Source of the DNA: Arenibacter latericius DSM 15913
Lineage (GTDB): Bacteria; Bacteroidota; Bacteroidia; Flavobacteriales; Flavobacteriaceae
Length of the DNA stretch: 64,000 nt
Assembly (NCBI RefSeq): GCF_000424985.1
Contig: NZ_AUKX01000006.1
Span: forward strand, 82,755 to 146,754
Direction: 5' to 3'
Shown: positions 53,162-60,785 of the stretch, piece after piece
How the letters are laid out: every line of letters starts with the position of its first letter
Position numbering within the stretch: the first letter of the stretch is position 1
Position numbers and translations under genes: made by a program
The notes under the pieces: model-generated
Told to the model about the DNA's origin: nothing
Database searches by the model: none
The model's input: only the letters and a program-made list of their open reading frames with translations

Positions 53162-54353
53162 CTTGTTGATTTACATGATTGTATATTTTTCCAGGGTTGG
53201 AAAGAATTTTTATGAATCCTTTAGCGTCGTCAGCTGTCCAACCTTCATTCATTTCTCCATAGCTACCAAATGAAGCATTCATCAGATCGTGAGGAGAAGA
53301 TATTCCGTCTAATTCAAATCGATACGGGTGGAGGCTTACAAAAACATCTCCTGATACATTTCTTTGGGTATCGGTAAGGAATGCTTCAATGTTACGCATT
53401 ACCTCGTCCATATAGTTGCCTTCGTGTAAGAGCATTCCATAAAAGCTTGCTTGTTGTTCTTTTTGGTACTGCTGCCATTTGCTAAGGGTGTGTTTTTCTA
53501 GTAAATGGTGTGCCTTTATGATGATTAATGATGCAGGAGCTTCAAAACCTACTCTCCCTTTAATACCAATAATAGTATCGCCAACATGGATATCTCTACC
53601 AATAGCATATTTGGAGGCTAAGGCTTCCAATTTTACAATATTGTTTACTGGAGTGTCCGTATCCCCATCCAAAGCAATTAGCTCTCCCTTATGGAAAGTT
53701 AATTTAATTTGGGTAGGCTCTGTTTCCTGTAATTGACTTGGGAAGGCATGGTCTGGTAAAGGTTTATGGGAGGTTAGTGTTTCGTCTCCACCAACAGAAG
53801 TTCCCCATAGTCCTTTATTGATAGAATATTTTGCTTTTTCCCATGGATAATCTACGCCATTCTTTTTTAGATATTCTATTTCTACCTCTCTAGATAGCTT
53901 ATTATCCCTTATAGGAGTAATAATTTCTATTTCGGGAGCTATAATCTGGAAGATCATATCAAACCTCACCTGATCATTACCAGCGCCTGTACTACCGTGT
54001 GCAATATAATTGGCACCTATTTTTTTGGCGTAGTTTACTATTTCAATGGCTTGTACAATTCGTTCTGCGCTTACAGAAAGAGGATAGGTGTTATTTTTTA
54101 AAACATTACCAAATATTAAGTATTTAACTACTTTTTCATAAAACGTTTGTACGGCGTCTATAGAGGTATAGCTAGTAGCGCCAAGCTCTAAGGCTTTTTT
54201 ATGGATTTGCTCTATTTCTTCTTGTGGGAATCCGCCGGTATTAACGCTAACGGCATGTACTTCAAACCCTTTTTCTTTAGATAGGTATTTTGCGCAATAA
54301 GAGGTATCTAATCCTCCGCTATAGGCCAAAACTAATTTTTTCATTTTACTCAT
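53154..54353 (-). CDS. argG: Argininosuccinate synthase
   Basis: A 399-residue ATP-pyrophosphatase-type enzyme. The ATP loop LAYSGGLDTSYCAKYL is at the N-terminus; ANYIAHGSTGAGNDQVRFD is the citrulline/aspartate-binding signature. It joins citrulline and aspartate to form argininosuccinate. An ATG at 54344 (MKKLVLAYSGG) is the more usual start; the longer one adds three residues. First pathway gene after the GNAT gene, 36 bp downstream. Confidence 0.95.
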   Translation of the reverse strand: MSKMKKLVLAYSGGLDTSYCAKYLSKEKGFEVHAVSVNTGGFPQEEIEQIHKKALELGATSYTSIDAVQTFYEKVVKYLIFGNVLKNNTYPLSVSAERIVQAIEIVNYAKKIGANYIAHGSTGAGNDQVRFDMIFQIIAPEIEIITPIRDNKLSREVEIEYLKKNGVDYPWEKAKYSINKGLWGTSVGGDETLTSHKPLPDHAFPSQLQETEPTQIKLTFHKGELIALDGDTDTPVNNIVKLEALASKYAIGRDIHVGDTIIGIKGRVGFEAPASLIIIKAHHLLEKHTLSKWQQYQKEQQASFYGMLLHEGNYMDEVMRNIEAFLTDTQRNVSGDVFVSLHPYRFELDGISSPHDLMNASFGSYGEMNEGWTADDAKGFIKILSNPGKIYNHVNQQDD

Positions 54354-54389
54354 TTATATAGTTATTGGGAAGGCGATGTATGCGATCCC

Positions 54390-55010
54390 TTATTTCGTTT
54401 TCTTACTTAGGAATAGGCTTTCTTTTATGCTTTTTAGCCTTTTAAAAGCCTTAGAATTTACTTTTTCTATGCTGCTAGATTTTGTTTTTATGGCAGGGTC
54501 ATATAACATCCCAGTACATAGACACATTTTTTGCTCCGTTCTGGTCAGAATATCGAAGTTCTTACAGGTTTGGCAACCTTTCCAAAATTCGGGATCTGTG
54601 GTAAGCTCCGAAAAGGTGACAGGTTTATAGCCCAATTCGTAATTCATTTTCATTACAGCTAAACCGGTAGTGATACCAAAAATCTTAGCATCTGGAAACT
54701 TAGATCTAGAAAGATTGAAAATTTCTTTTTTTATTCTTTTGGCTAATCCTTGATTTCTATAATCCGGGTGTACTATAAGCCCAGAATTAGCGACAAATTT
54801 CTCGTGTCCCCAAACTTCGATATAACAGAAACCGGCAAACTTATCACCATCTAATGCGATGACTGCATTTCCGTTACGAAGTCTTTTTTCTATATATTCG
54901 GGAGTACGTTTTGCAATCCCTGTGCCCCTAACTTTGGCCGATTCTGCTATAGTATCACAGATGATCTCGGCATATTTAAAATGGGAGTCGTTAGCAATAA
55001 CAATCTTCAT
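54390..55010 (-). CDS. GNAT acyltransferase with a C-terminal four-cysteine motif, first gene of the arg operon
   Basis: A 206-residue GNAT protein starting at the ATG at 55010. An upstream in-frame ATG at 55082 would lie inside a hairpin region after the leader peptide and adds 24 non-conserved residues. The acyl-CoA loop is VHPDYRNQGLAKRI (80-93). Near the C-terminus, after the GNAT core, are Cys146, Cys149, Cys163 and Cys165 (GCQTC and KMCLCTGM), a CxxC...CxC pattern that suggests a bound metal. The operon has no argA or argJ, so this is a good candidate for the N-acyl-(acetyl or succinyl)glutamate synthase of the pathway; this is inferred from context. Confidence 0.78.
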   Translation of the reverse strand: MKIVIANDSHFKYAEIICDTIAESAKVRGTGIAKRTPEYIEKRLRNGNAVIALDGDKFAGFCYIEVWGHEKFVANSGLIVHPDYRNQGLAKRIKKEIFNLSRSKFPDAKIFGITTGLAVMKMNYELGYKPVTFSELTTDPEFWKGCQTCKNFDILTRTEQKMCLCTGMLYDPAIKTKSSSIEKVNSKAFKRLKSIKESLFLSKKTK

Positions 55011-55058
55011 TGAATGTTGCTTTAAATTAGAAATAATATTTTGATGTTTTTTGAGAGC

Positions 55059-55080
55059 GGAAATGGACTCACCTATTTCC
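55059..55080 (-). other. RNA hairpin in the arg leader, 5' of the GNAT gene
   Basis: On the transcript GGAAAT (55080-55075) pairs with ATTTCC (55064-55059), and GG with CC inside, with one bulged A and a 5-nt loop. The ATGG of the left side can alternatively pair with CCAT at 55092-55089, so two structures exclude each other. It is followed by an A-run, not a U-run, so it is not a classical terminator. Confidence 0.45.
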
Positions 55081-55097
55081 ATAACAGAATGGCACCC

Positions 55098-55181
55098 TTA
55101 CGGGCGACGACGTGTAGGCGTAAATGAATAAGCAAGGTTAGTAACCTCGTTATAATTTAATATGTGTGTAGTTTTATTCAT
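55098..55181 (-). CDS. Probable arginine(-proline) leader peptide of the arg/pro operon
   Basis: A 27-codon frame, ATG at 55181-55179 and TAA at 55100-55098, whose product ends TPTRRRP. Three consecutive arginine codons (CGT CGT CGC) and a proline codon stand right before the stop. The stop codon is in the loop of a small CGCCC/GGGTG hairpin (GTAA loop). A TAnnTTTG box lies 9 bp upstream. It precedes an operon whose products make arginine and proline. End-product codons just before the stop are the mark of ribosome-mediated attenuation leaders. No database support was possible. Confidence 0.72.
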   Translation of the reverse strand: MNKTTHILNYNEVTNLAYSFTPTRRRP

Positions 55182-55190
55182 TGCTGATAT

Positions 55191-55198
55191 CAAAAGTA
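55191..55198 (-). promoter_or_regulatory. Candidate -7 box of the arg/pro operon
   Basis: TACTTTTG on the minus strand matches TAnnTTTG and stands 9 bp upstream of the leader-peptide ATG. No TTG is found at the usual -33 distance. If used, the transcript begins only a few bases before the leader start codon. Confidence 0.5.
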
Positions 55199-55208
55199 CA
55201 AATAAATT

Positions 55209-56591
55209 TTATTCATGACATTTCTGAGATGAATTTTTATGAAATAGTTGATTTTTATTTTGTAATCTGATTATTTCATAAATCATAAAGGTGTAAACTG
55301 CAAAATACTCAAGGATCAATAGTAAACTACTTTCTTTATAAGCGGCATTGGTGTAGGTAAAATAACTTAAAAAGATAGTGAAGGACCATAATAATGGAAA
55401 TCTAAATTTGGTGAACAAACAAAGTACTACCAAAAAAATAATGTACCAAGGATGGACGGTAGCAGATAAAAAATAATAGAGACTAAGAATCCATAACATG
55501 GAAGTTATTAGACTATCTGTGTTCTTGTTATTCCTAATAAAAGTAATTAAGCCTACCCAAATAATAATTATTATAGGAACGATTTTGCCATATGTTTTAA
55601 TCAATTCCCAAGGTTTGGCATCCCACTGGGTGCTAATAGATTTAACTAGATTATAAAACCCTGCATTAAATTCAAAATTAGAGAACCAAAGACCTATGGT
55701 CTGAGAATAATTCGTGATAAATTCTGGTGCATAGAAGGGAAGTGCCAGTGAAAGTGTAACTCCGCCTACCAGCGTATAGAATACCATACTTTTCTTTATT
55801 CCAAAGTATTTTAGAAAAATTGGCAGAAACATTAAAGGGATAAGCTTTATAGAAATTGATAGGGAGTAAATTACCGCAGCTAATTGCCATTTGTTTTGAT
55901 TTAGTAGGTAGAGTGAGCATACGAAAAAGAACAACATCACTCCTTCAAAATGAAGATTGCCTGTAAGTTCTAAAATAACTAGTGGATTTAAAAAATACCA
56001 AAATATAAGGTGAGTAGATTTATTGAGCTTACGAAGCAACTTTCTTCCAAAATAAAGGATACCTAAATCTGCGAGAATTATAGTAATTCGCATTATTACT
56101 ATACTGCCCAAAGCGCTATGCCCTGTTAGTAAGGATGATAATGCAAAAAGTAGTTGGTTTAATGGCGGATAATTACTGAAATTAGACCTGCTTAAATCAC
56201 CCATTCCAATATATAACTCCATGGCAATGGGTACTTTACGATGGAGATCCATGATAATATCTTTGGGTAAATGTAAGTAGGGGTTAATGCCATTGATAAT
56301 CAGTTGGCCATCCCAAATAAAACGATAAAAATCTTGTGACAGAGTGGGAGTGGAAAAAAGGAAAATTATCCTGAATAAGATGCCAGAAACAATTAGAAAA
56401 GAAAAATTCCATTTCTCAAATTGAACCAGTTTATAGCATAAAAAGAATAGCGCCGAATATAGGGAGATCAGCTTTATAAAATCTGTCCGTGGCAAATGAT
56501 ATCCTATAGTGTAATAGATTAGAAGGGAGGTAAATACCATTATAATTGGAAGGCGGTGAAGTCTCCAATAAGAAATGGCTTTATCTATCAT
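55209..56591 (-). CDS. Polyprenol-phosphate-mannose-type GT-C glycosyltransferase
   Basis: A 460-residue membrane protein with about 11-12 helices. The first extracytoplasmic loop carries LSQDFYRFIWDGQLIINGIN with the Asp typical of GT-C enzymes (GT87/MptB-like) that use a polyprenyl-phosphate sugar. The neighbouring GT2 enzyme of the dolichol-phosphate-mannose-synthase type would supply such a donor, so the genes may act in one envelope-glycan pathway (inference). Its stop overlaps nothing; the arg leader promoter lies within 18 bp of its end. The acceptor is unknown. Confidence 0.7.
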   Translation of the reverse strand: MIDKAISYWRLHRLPIIMVFTSLLIYYTIGYHLPRTDFIKLISLYSALFFLCYKLVQFEKWNFSFLIVSGILFRIIFLFSTPTLSQDFYRFIWDGQLIINGINPYLHLPKDIIMDLHRKVPIAMELYIGMGDLSRSNFSNYPPLNQLLFALSSLLTGHSALGSIVIMRITIILADLGILYFGRKLLRKLNKSTHLIFWYFLNPLVILELTGNLHFEGVMLFFFVCSLYLLNQNKWQLAAVIYSLSISIKLIPLMFLPIFLKYFGIKKSMVFYTLVGGVTLSLALPFYAPEFITNYSQTIGLWFSNFEFNAGFYNLVKSISTQWDAKPWELIKTYGKIVPIIIIIWVGLITFIRNNKNTDSLITSMLWILSLYYFLSATVHPWYIIFLVVLCLFTKFRFPLLWSFTIFLSYFTYTNAAYKESSLLLILEYFAVYTFMIYEIIRLQNKNQLFHKNSSQKCHE

Positions 56592-56751
56592 AGGGATATA
56601 AAATGTTAATGGTATTGGTTGACGATGGTATGGTCTTATTCCAAATTTAAATCAAATATAATTAAATAGGTGTAGGAGGATACTTAGAATAGGGGAAGTT
56701 GGTAAAAATATCACTTTTGGTGGCCTTCACATAGATTGATTATAAAATAAC

Positions 56752-56781
56752 TCTGGTTCCATAAGGGAATATGGAACCAGA
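56752..56781 (-). terminator. Terminator of the GT2 gene pair
   Basis: Perfect 12-bp stem TCTGGTTCCATA (56752-56763) / TATGGAACCAGA (56770-56781) with loop AGGGAA. On the leftward transcript it is followed by GTTATTTTATAATC. It stands 95 bp after the stop of the gene at 56876. Confidence 0.75.
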
Positions 56782-56875
56782 TATTAAGTTTTTAGATTAC
56801 TGGTAGTATTTTTTTATACACCAAGAAAGGGTTGAATGCTCAGATACGTCCCTGAATTTCTGTCCAAAGTACTAT

Positions 56876-58363
56876 TTACGCCCGTGCTGCAAAAAGGGAT
56901 TTAAAAAATACATATCCAAAACCTAGGAACAGCATAAAATGAAAAGGGAATAGTCCAAAGTCGTTCAAAGGAATAGCACTATACATTCCAAAAAGAAAAT
57001 AGAGCATTAATAGCGCTTCTAAAATCATGTTGGGAGATAGTTTTGTTGTTAGGTATTTATTGCCTTTCCAACTGTCTTTTATGTTATTCAGGTTAAATTT
57101 TGGAGTCCTTACAAATTCACTTCTCTTTCCCATATGACCTTCTAGTACAGCAATAGAATTGTGTAAAGAAAAGCCGAGAGCAACGGAGAAAAAGGTAAAG
57201 AATATCTTTATATAGTCTACAAAACTATTAAAACTGCTGCCTTGTATACTTTTATAGGTAAACCAATAGCATACAAAGAGTATAATGGTACTAAGTATAA
57301 AAAAATTGGTAGCTTCAAAAACCCAACCCAAATGATCATAGGTGTTTTTTATGTACAGCATGGGGATACTTAATAGTGCTACCATAAAGACACAAAGGAA
57401 CATAGAGCTATTTAATAAGTGCATAACTCCGTGGAATTTGGTTTTAAACGAGATATTTTTAGCGCTTACCACACTCCAAACGGTTTTTCTAAAGTTCTCT
57501 GCACCACCTTTGTTCCAACGGAACTGTTGGGAACGGGCGGCACTTATAACAACTGGAAGCTCTGCCGGAGTTTCTACATCTTCTAGATATTTAAATTTCC
57601 AGTTTTTTAGTTGCGCTCGGTAACTTAGGTCTAAATCTTCGGTAAGGGTGTCTCCTTCCCAGTTCCCAGCATCCAAGATGCACTCTTTTCTCCAAATACC
57701 GGCAGTACCGTTAAAGTTGATGAAATGGCCTTTGGCATTTCTGCCTACCTGCTCTAAAGTAAAATGAGCATCTAAAGCGAAAGCCTGAATTTTAGTTAGG
57801 GTAGAGTAATCTCGATTGATATGTCCCCATCGGGTCTGTACTACCCCAATTTCCTCGTCTTTAAAATAGATCACGGTTTTCTTTAACCAATCGCTAGAAG
57901 GAAGAAAATCTGCATCAAAAATGGCAATGAAGTCACCTTTAGCAGTAACAAGCCCCTCTTTTAAGGCGCCTGCTTTAAAACCTTGTCTGTTAGTTCTACG
58001 AATATGTTTTATATCGAGTCCGGTTTCCTGAAGAATTTCAATTTTTTTAGCGGTTTCCAATACAGATACGTCGGTGGAATCGTCTAAAACCTGAATTTCC
58101 AATTTGCTTTTTGGGTATTCTATTTTAGCAATATTGTCTAGTAAGCGTTCCATTACATACTGCTCATTGTAAACTGGCAATTGTATGGTGACAAAAGGGA
58201 TTTCTTTTGGATCTAGTAAATTGTATTTAGGGGCTTCTTTATTTTTTCGCTTTTGTCCTAGATAGTTGACTAATAAATTTAACTGAGCCAAACTATAAAA
58301 GAAAATTAATAATAAGGATATACTGTAAACGGTAATGATAAGGTAAGTAATTGTTATTCCCAT
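56876..58363 (-). CDS. Cellulose-synthase-like GT2 membrane glycosyltransferase
   Basis: A 495-residue processive-type GT2 enzyme. One N-terminal helix is followed by the catalytic domain: VTIQLPVYNEQYVMERLLD, the DxD-type AIFDADFLPS (near 150), the TLTEDLDLSYRAQLKNWK acceptor motif with catalytic Asp, and QQFRWNKGG (Q-x-x-R-W). Three or four membrane helices follow. It makes a glycan or glycolipid from a nucleotide sugar at the inner membrane. It starts 3 bp after the DPM-synthase-like gene, so the two are one unit. Confidence 0.87.
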   Translation of the reverse strand: MGITITYLIITVYSISLLLIFFYSLAQLNLLVNYLGQKRKNKEAPKYNLLDPKEIPFVTIQLPVYNEQYVMERLLDNIAKIEYPKSKLEIQVLDDSTDVSVLETAKKIEILQETGLDIKHIRRTNRQGFKAGALKEGLVTAKGDFIAIFDADFLPSSDWLKKTVIYFKDEEIGVVQTRWGHINRDYSTLTKIQAFALDAHFTLEQVGRNAKGHFINFNGTAGIWRKECILDAGNWEGDTLTEDLDLSYRAQLKNWKFKYLEDVETPAELPVVISAARSQQFRWNKGGAENFRKTVWSVVSAKNISFKTKFHGVMHLLNSSMFLCVFMVALLSIPMLYIKNTYDHLGWVFEATNFFILSTIILFVCYWFTYKSIQGSSFNSFVDYIKIFFTFFSVALGFSLHNSIAVLEGHMGKRSEFVRTPKFNLNNIKDSWKGNKYLTTKLSPNMILEALLMLYFLFGMYSAIPLNDFGLFPFHFMLFLGFGYVFFKSLFAARA

Positions 58364-58366
58364 TTT

Positions 58367-59056
58367 TTATTTTATGCTGTATTTAAATATCCAACCTAGG
58401 ATTTTTGCGCCTGCAAATATAGTGCCTTTTAGCGTTCCTGATACTTTAGAAACCCCAATTCTTTTTTTGTAACGAACTGGTACTTCGGCGTATGTAAAAC
58501 GTCGTTTTATTATTTTTAATTGCATCTCTACTGTCCAGCCGTAAGTTTTATCCTCCATTTCGAGCGCCATTAGCGTTTTGTATTTGATAGCTCGGAACGG
58601 ACCAAGGTCTGTGAAATTAGCTCCAAAAAACCACTTCATCAGCGTGGTAGCAAGGAAGTTGCCAAACACCTGTTGTGGTGTCATAGCGCCATCCTCTCTT
58701 AATTCCTTTACTCTAGAACCTATTACCAAATCCACATTATTTTCCAAAATAGGTTGTATCACTTTTGAAAGTTCCTCTGGATAATCGGAATAGTCTCCAT
58801 CCATAAATACGATAATATCGGGTTGTTTAGATGGCTCGGAGAGATAATTAATTCCTTTAAGACAGGCGTAGCCATAACCTTTTCGGTTTTCCGTGAGAAC
58901 AGTAGCTCCTGCTGACGCTGCATTTTCCGCAGTGGCATCCGTAGAATTGTTATTTACTACGATTACCTCTGAGACTATTTTAGGAATGTCTTTTATTACT
59001 TTGGCAATAGAATCTTCTTCGTTATATGCGGGGATAATTACTTTAATATCCGTCAT
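58367..59056 (-). CDS. GT2 glycosyltransferase, dolichol-phosphate-mannose-synthase type
   Basis: A 229-residue GT2 enzyme with DIKVIIPAYNEEDSIAKVIK at the N-terminus, the DxD motif FMDGDYSDYPEEL (near 85), and RVKELREDGAMTPQQVFGN followed by a short hydrophobic stretch. Such enzymes transfer a sugar from a nucleotide donor to polyprenyl phosphate. Paired with the larger GT2 protein; the GT-C protein further downstream could use its product. First gene of the pair. Confidence 0.88.
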   Translation of the reverse strand: MTDIKVIIPAYNEEDSIAKVIKDIPKIVSEVIVVNNNSTDATAENAASAGATVLTENRKGYGYACLKGINYLSEPSKQPDIIVFMDGDYSDYPEELSKVIQPILENNVDLVIGSRVKELREDGAMTPQQVFGNFLATTLMKWFFGANFTDLGPFRAIKYKTLMALEMEDKTYGWTVEMQLKIIKRRFTYAEVPVRYKKRIGVSKVSGTLKGTIFAGAKILGWIFKYSIK

Positions 59057-59175
59057 TGTATATGTTGAGGGGAGAATTTCGATATTTCTTCAAATTGATT
59101 TTAATAGTTGGTGGCATTGCAGCTTATGAGTAATTATTTAGAATGCACATCGAATTAATAGTTTTATAGCGGTTG

Positions 59176-59183
59176 CAAAGGTA
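59176..59183 (-). promoter_or_regulatory. Candidate -7 box for the GT2 pair
   Basis: TACCTTTG on the minus strand matches TAnnTTTG and lies 119 bp upstream of the start at 59056, just beyond the end of the iron-sulfur protein gene. No -33 TTG at the expected distance. Confidence 0.3.
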
Positions 59184-59192
59184 TCATTAGTT

Positions 59193-60776
59193 TTAGGATT
59201 TTTTGTTTACCAAATCCATTAAGTCTACATCATTGCCCAGAAGTACCTCTGTAGGGTTAATTCTTCCTTCTAAAGGTCCATTTTCCAAATTTAATACTCC
59301 TCTTGGGCAAACAGCAGAACATATTCCACAGCCCACACAGCTAGATCTAACTATATTTTCCCCTTTCTGGGCATAGGCTCTAACATCTATACCTTGTTCA
59401 CAGTAGGTAGAGCAATTTCCGCAAGAAATGCATTGTCCGCCATTTGTAGTAATTCTAAAGCGCGATTTAAATCGTTGAACGAATCCTAGATAGGCAGCAA
59501 GCGGACAGCCAAATCGGCACCATACCCTATTGCCAAAAATAGGGTAAAAACCTGTACCTATCACTCCGGCGAAAATAGCCCCGATTAAGAAGCTATAGGC
59601 ATTCTGAACGCTCTGCGTTTTTATGCCTAATACAGTACTAGACTCTGTAAAAAAGCTGTACAGTGTCATTAGGGTCATCCCTACCGCAAAAACAAGTACC
59701 CCATGGATTAGCCAGCGTTCTATTTTCCAAGAAAATAAGGACTTGCTAGAATGTTGGCGGTAAGGATCGCCCAAGGTTTCCGCTAATCCTCCACAGCCAC
59801 ATACCCATGAGCAATACCATCGCTTCCCAAAAAAATAGACCATTACCGGAACTACAACTAACGTGAGGGCAATGCCCCACACCAAAATAAATAGTCCAAT
59901 TCCTCCACTATTTAATAAGGACCTTAAATTCCATTGGAAAAAGAAATCATAATCCAACGGAAAGATATTCTTAAAATCGTAATAAGGCATTTGGAGTCGC
60001 ACCATAATTTCTGGTATCAGAAAGGCAAAAACAATCTGAAAGAAAAGAACGGAAGTAGTCCTTACCATTTGATAGGTGTTGTGTCTGTATTTAATATACA
60101 TCCGTACTGCCATTACCGTCATTACAACGCTATACATAAAGCCGTAAACAAACCAATGCCCTGCTAGGTTCCCGCTTAACCATAAGCTTAACGGGTCTAA
60201 AGTATAGGTCCAGTTAACTGCATATTCTGGGCGAAAGTAAAGCAACAGATAAAATGAGACTAAGTATATAAAGACCAACCAAGCGATCCATCCTCTATTT
60301 GTTGCTTTTTCATGATAGATGCCGTCATTTTTAATTCCCTTTTTTCCCAATAAAATTACATTGGGAAGAATAAATACTAAGGCTCCTATAATGCCAAGTC
60401 CAAAAGTGAGGAACCACATTAATATTTTATTGTTAACTATAAAACCTTCTCCAGAGGCTTTAGCTAAGGTAGCAGCCATATCGTGAGGACCAACATACAT
60501 TACCTTATTATATTCCTTGTTTTCTCTGTGATGAGCATTAGCATTTTCAAGCGCGGTAGTAATTTTAGAAGACAGTGCGCTTACTCCATTAAAAGATTTG
60601 CCAACTACCGTGTTCTCTAATTCTTGGACAAATATTTCACTCTTTATATTTTGATCTGTGACTACTTTCTTAAGGTTGTCCGTACTCAAAGTAAAGGTAC
60701 CGGTTAATGGCAGTAAGGTGAAGATGCTTAACCCGACTAGAAAAATGAGTAGGCCTATATTTTTTATTGCTTTCAT
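59193..60776 (-). CDS. Membrane 4Fe-4S polyferredoxin (NosR/NapH-like)
   Basis: A 527-residue protein with about six membrane helices. Cys motifs typical of NosR/NapH/CcoG-type electron-transfer proteins are present: CSWVCGCGG near residue 330, CRFGCPLAA, and two ferredoxin clusters at the C-terminus (CISCGNCSTYC and CVGCGICSAVCP). The fourth Cys of the first cluster is followed by Glu and not by the usual Pro. It should carry electrons through or along the membrane. It starts 9 bp after an NAD(P)/FAD oxidoreductase gene, which may feed it electrons from NAD(P)H. Final acceptor unknown. Confidence 0.83.
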   Translation of the reverse strand: MKAIKNIGLLIFLVGLSIFTLLPLTGTFTLSTDNLKKVVTDQNIKSEIFVQELENTVVGKSFNGVSALSSKITTALENANAHHRENKEYNKVMYVGPHDMAATLAKASGEGFIVNNKILMWFLTFGLGIIGALVFILPNVILLGKKGIKNDGIYHEKATNRGWIAWLVFIYLVSFYLLLYFRPEYAVNWTYTLDPLSLWLSGNLAGHWFVYGFMYSVVMTVMAVRMYIKYRHNTYQMVRTTSVLFFQIVFAFLIPEIMVRLQMPYYDFKNIFPLDYDFFFQWNLRSLLNSGGIGLFILVWGIALTLVVVPVMVYFFGKRWYCSWVCGCGGLAETLGDPYRQHSSKSLFSWKIERWLIHGVLVFAVGMTLMTLYSFFTESSTVLGIKTQSVQNAYSFLIGAIFAGVIGTGFYPIFGNRVWCRFGCPLAAYLGFVQRFKSRFRITTNGGQCISCGNCSTYCEQGIDVRAYAQKGENIVRSSCVGCGICSAVCPRGVLNLENGPLEGRINPTEVLLGNDVDLMDLVNKKS

Positions 60777-60785
60777 TATTTTATG

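Noticed and set aside
55047-55080. Intrinsic terminator in the arg leader
   Set aside because: The hairpin is followed by GCTCTC and an A-run on the transcript strand, with no U-tract.
55011-55082. Longer start (ATG at 55082) for the GNAT gene
   Set aside because: The added 24 residues overlap the leader hairpin, are not GNAT-like, and the conserved fold begins at the ATG at 55010.
55123-55182. AATGAATAA / TTATTCATT arms, resembling ArgR (ARG box) half-sites, in the arg operon leader
   Set aside because: The arms are 42 bp apart, far beyond an ARG box, and one arm is simply the leader-peptide start. AT-rich chance similarity is the simpler view.
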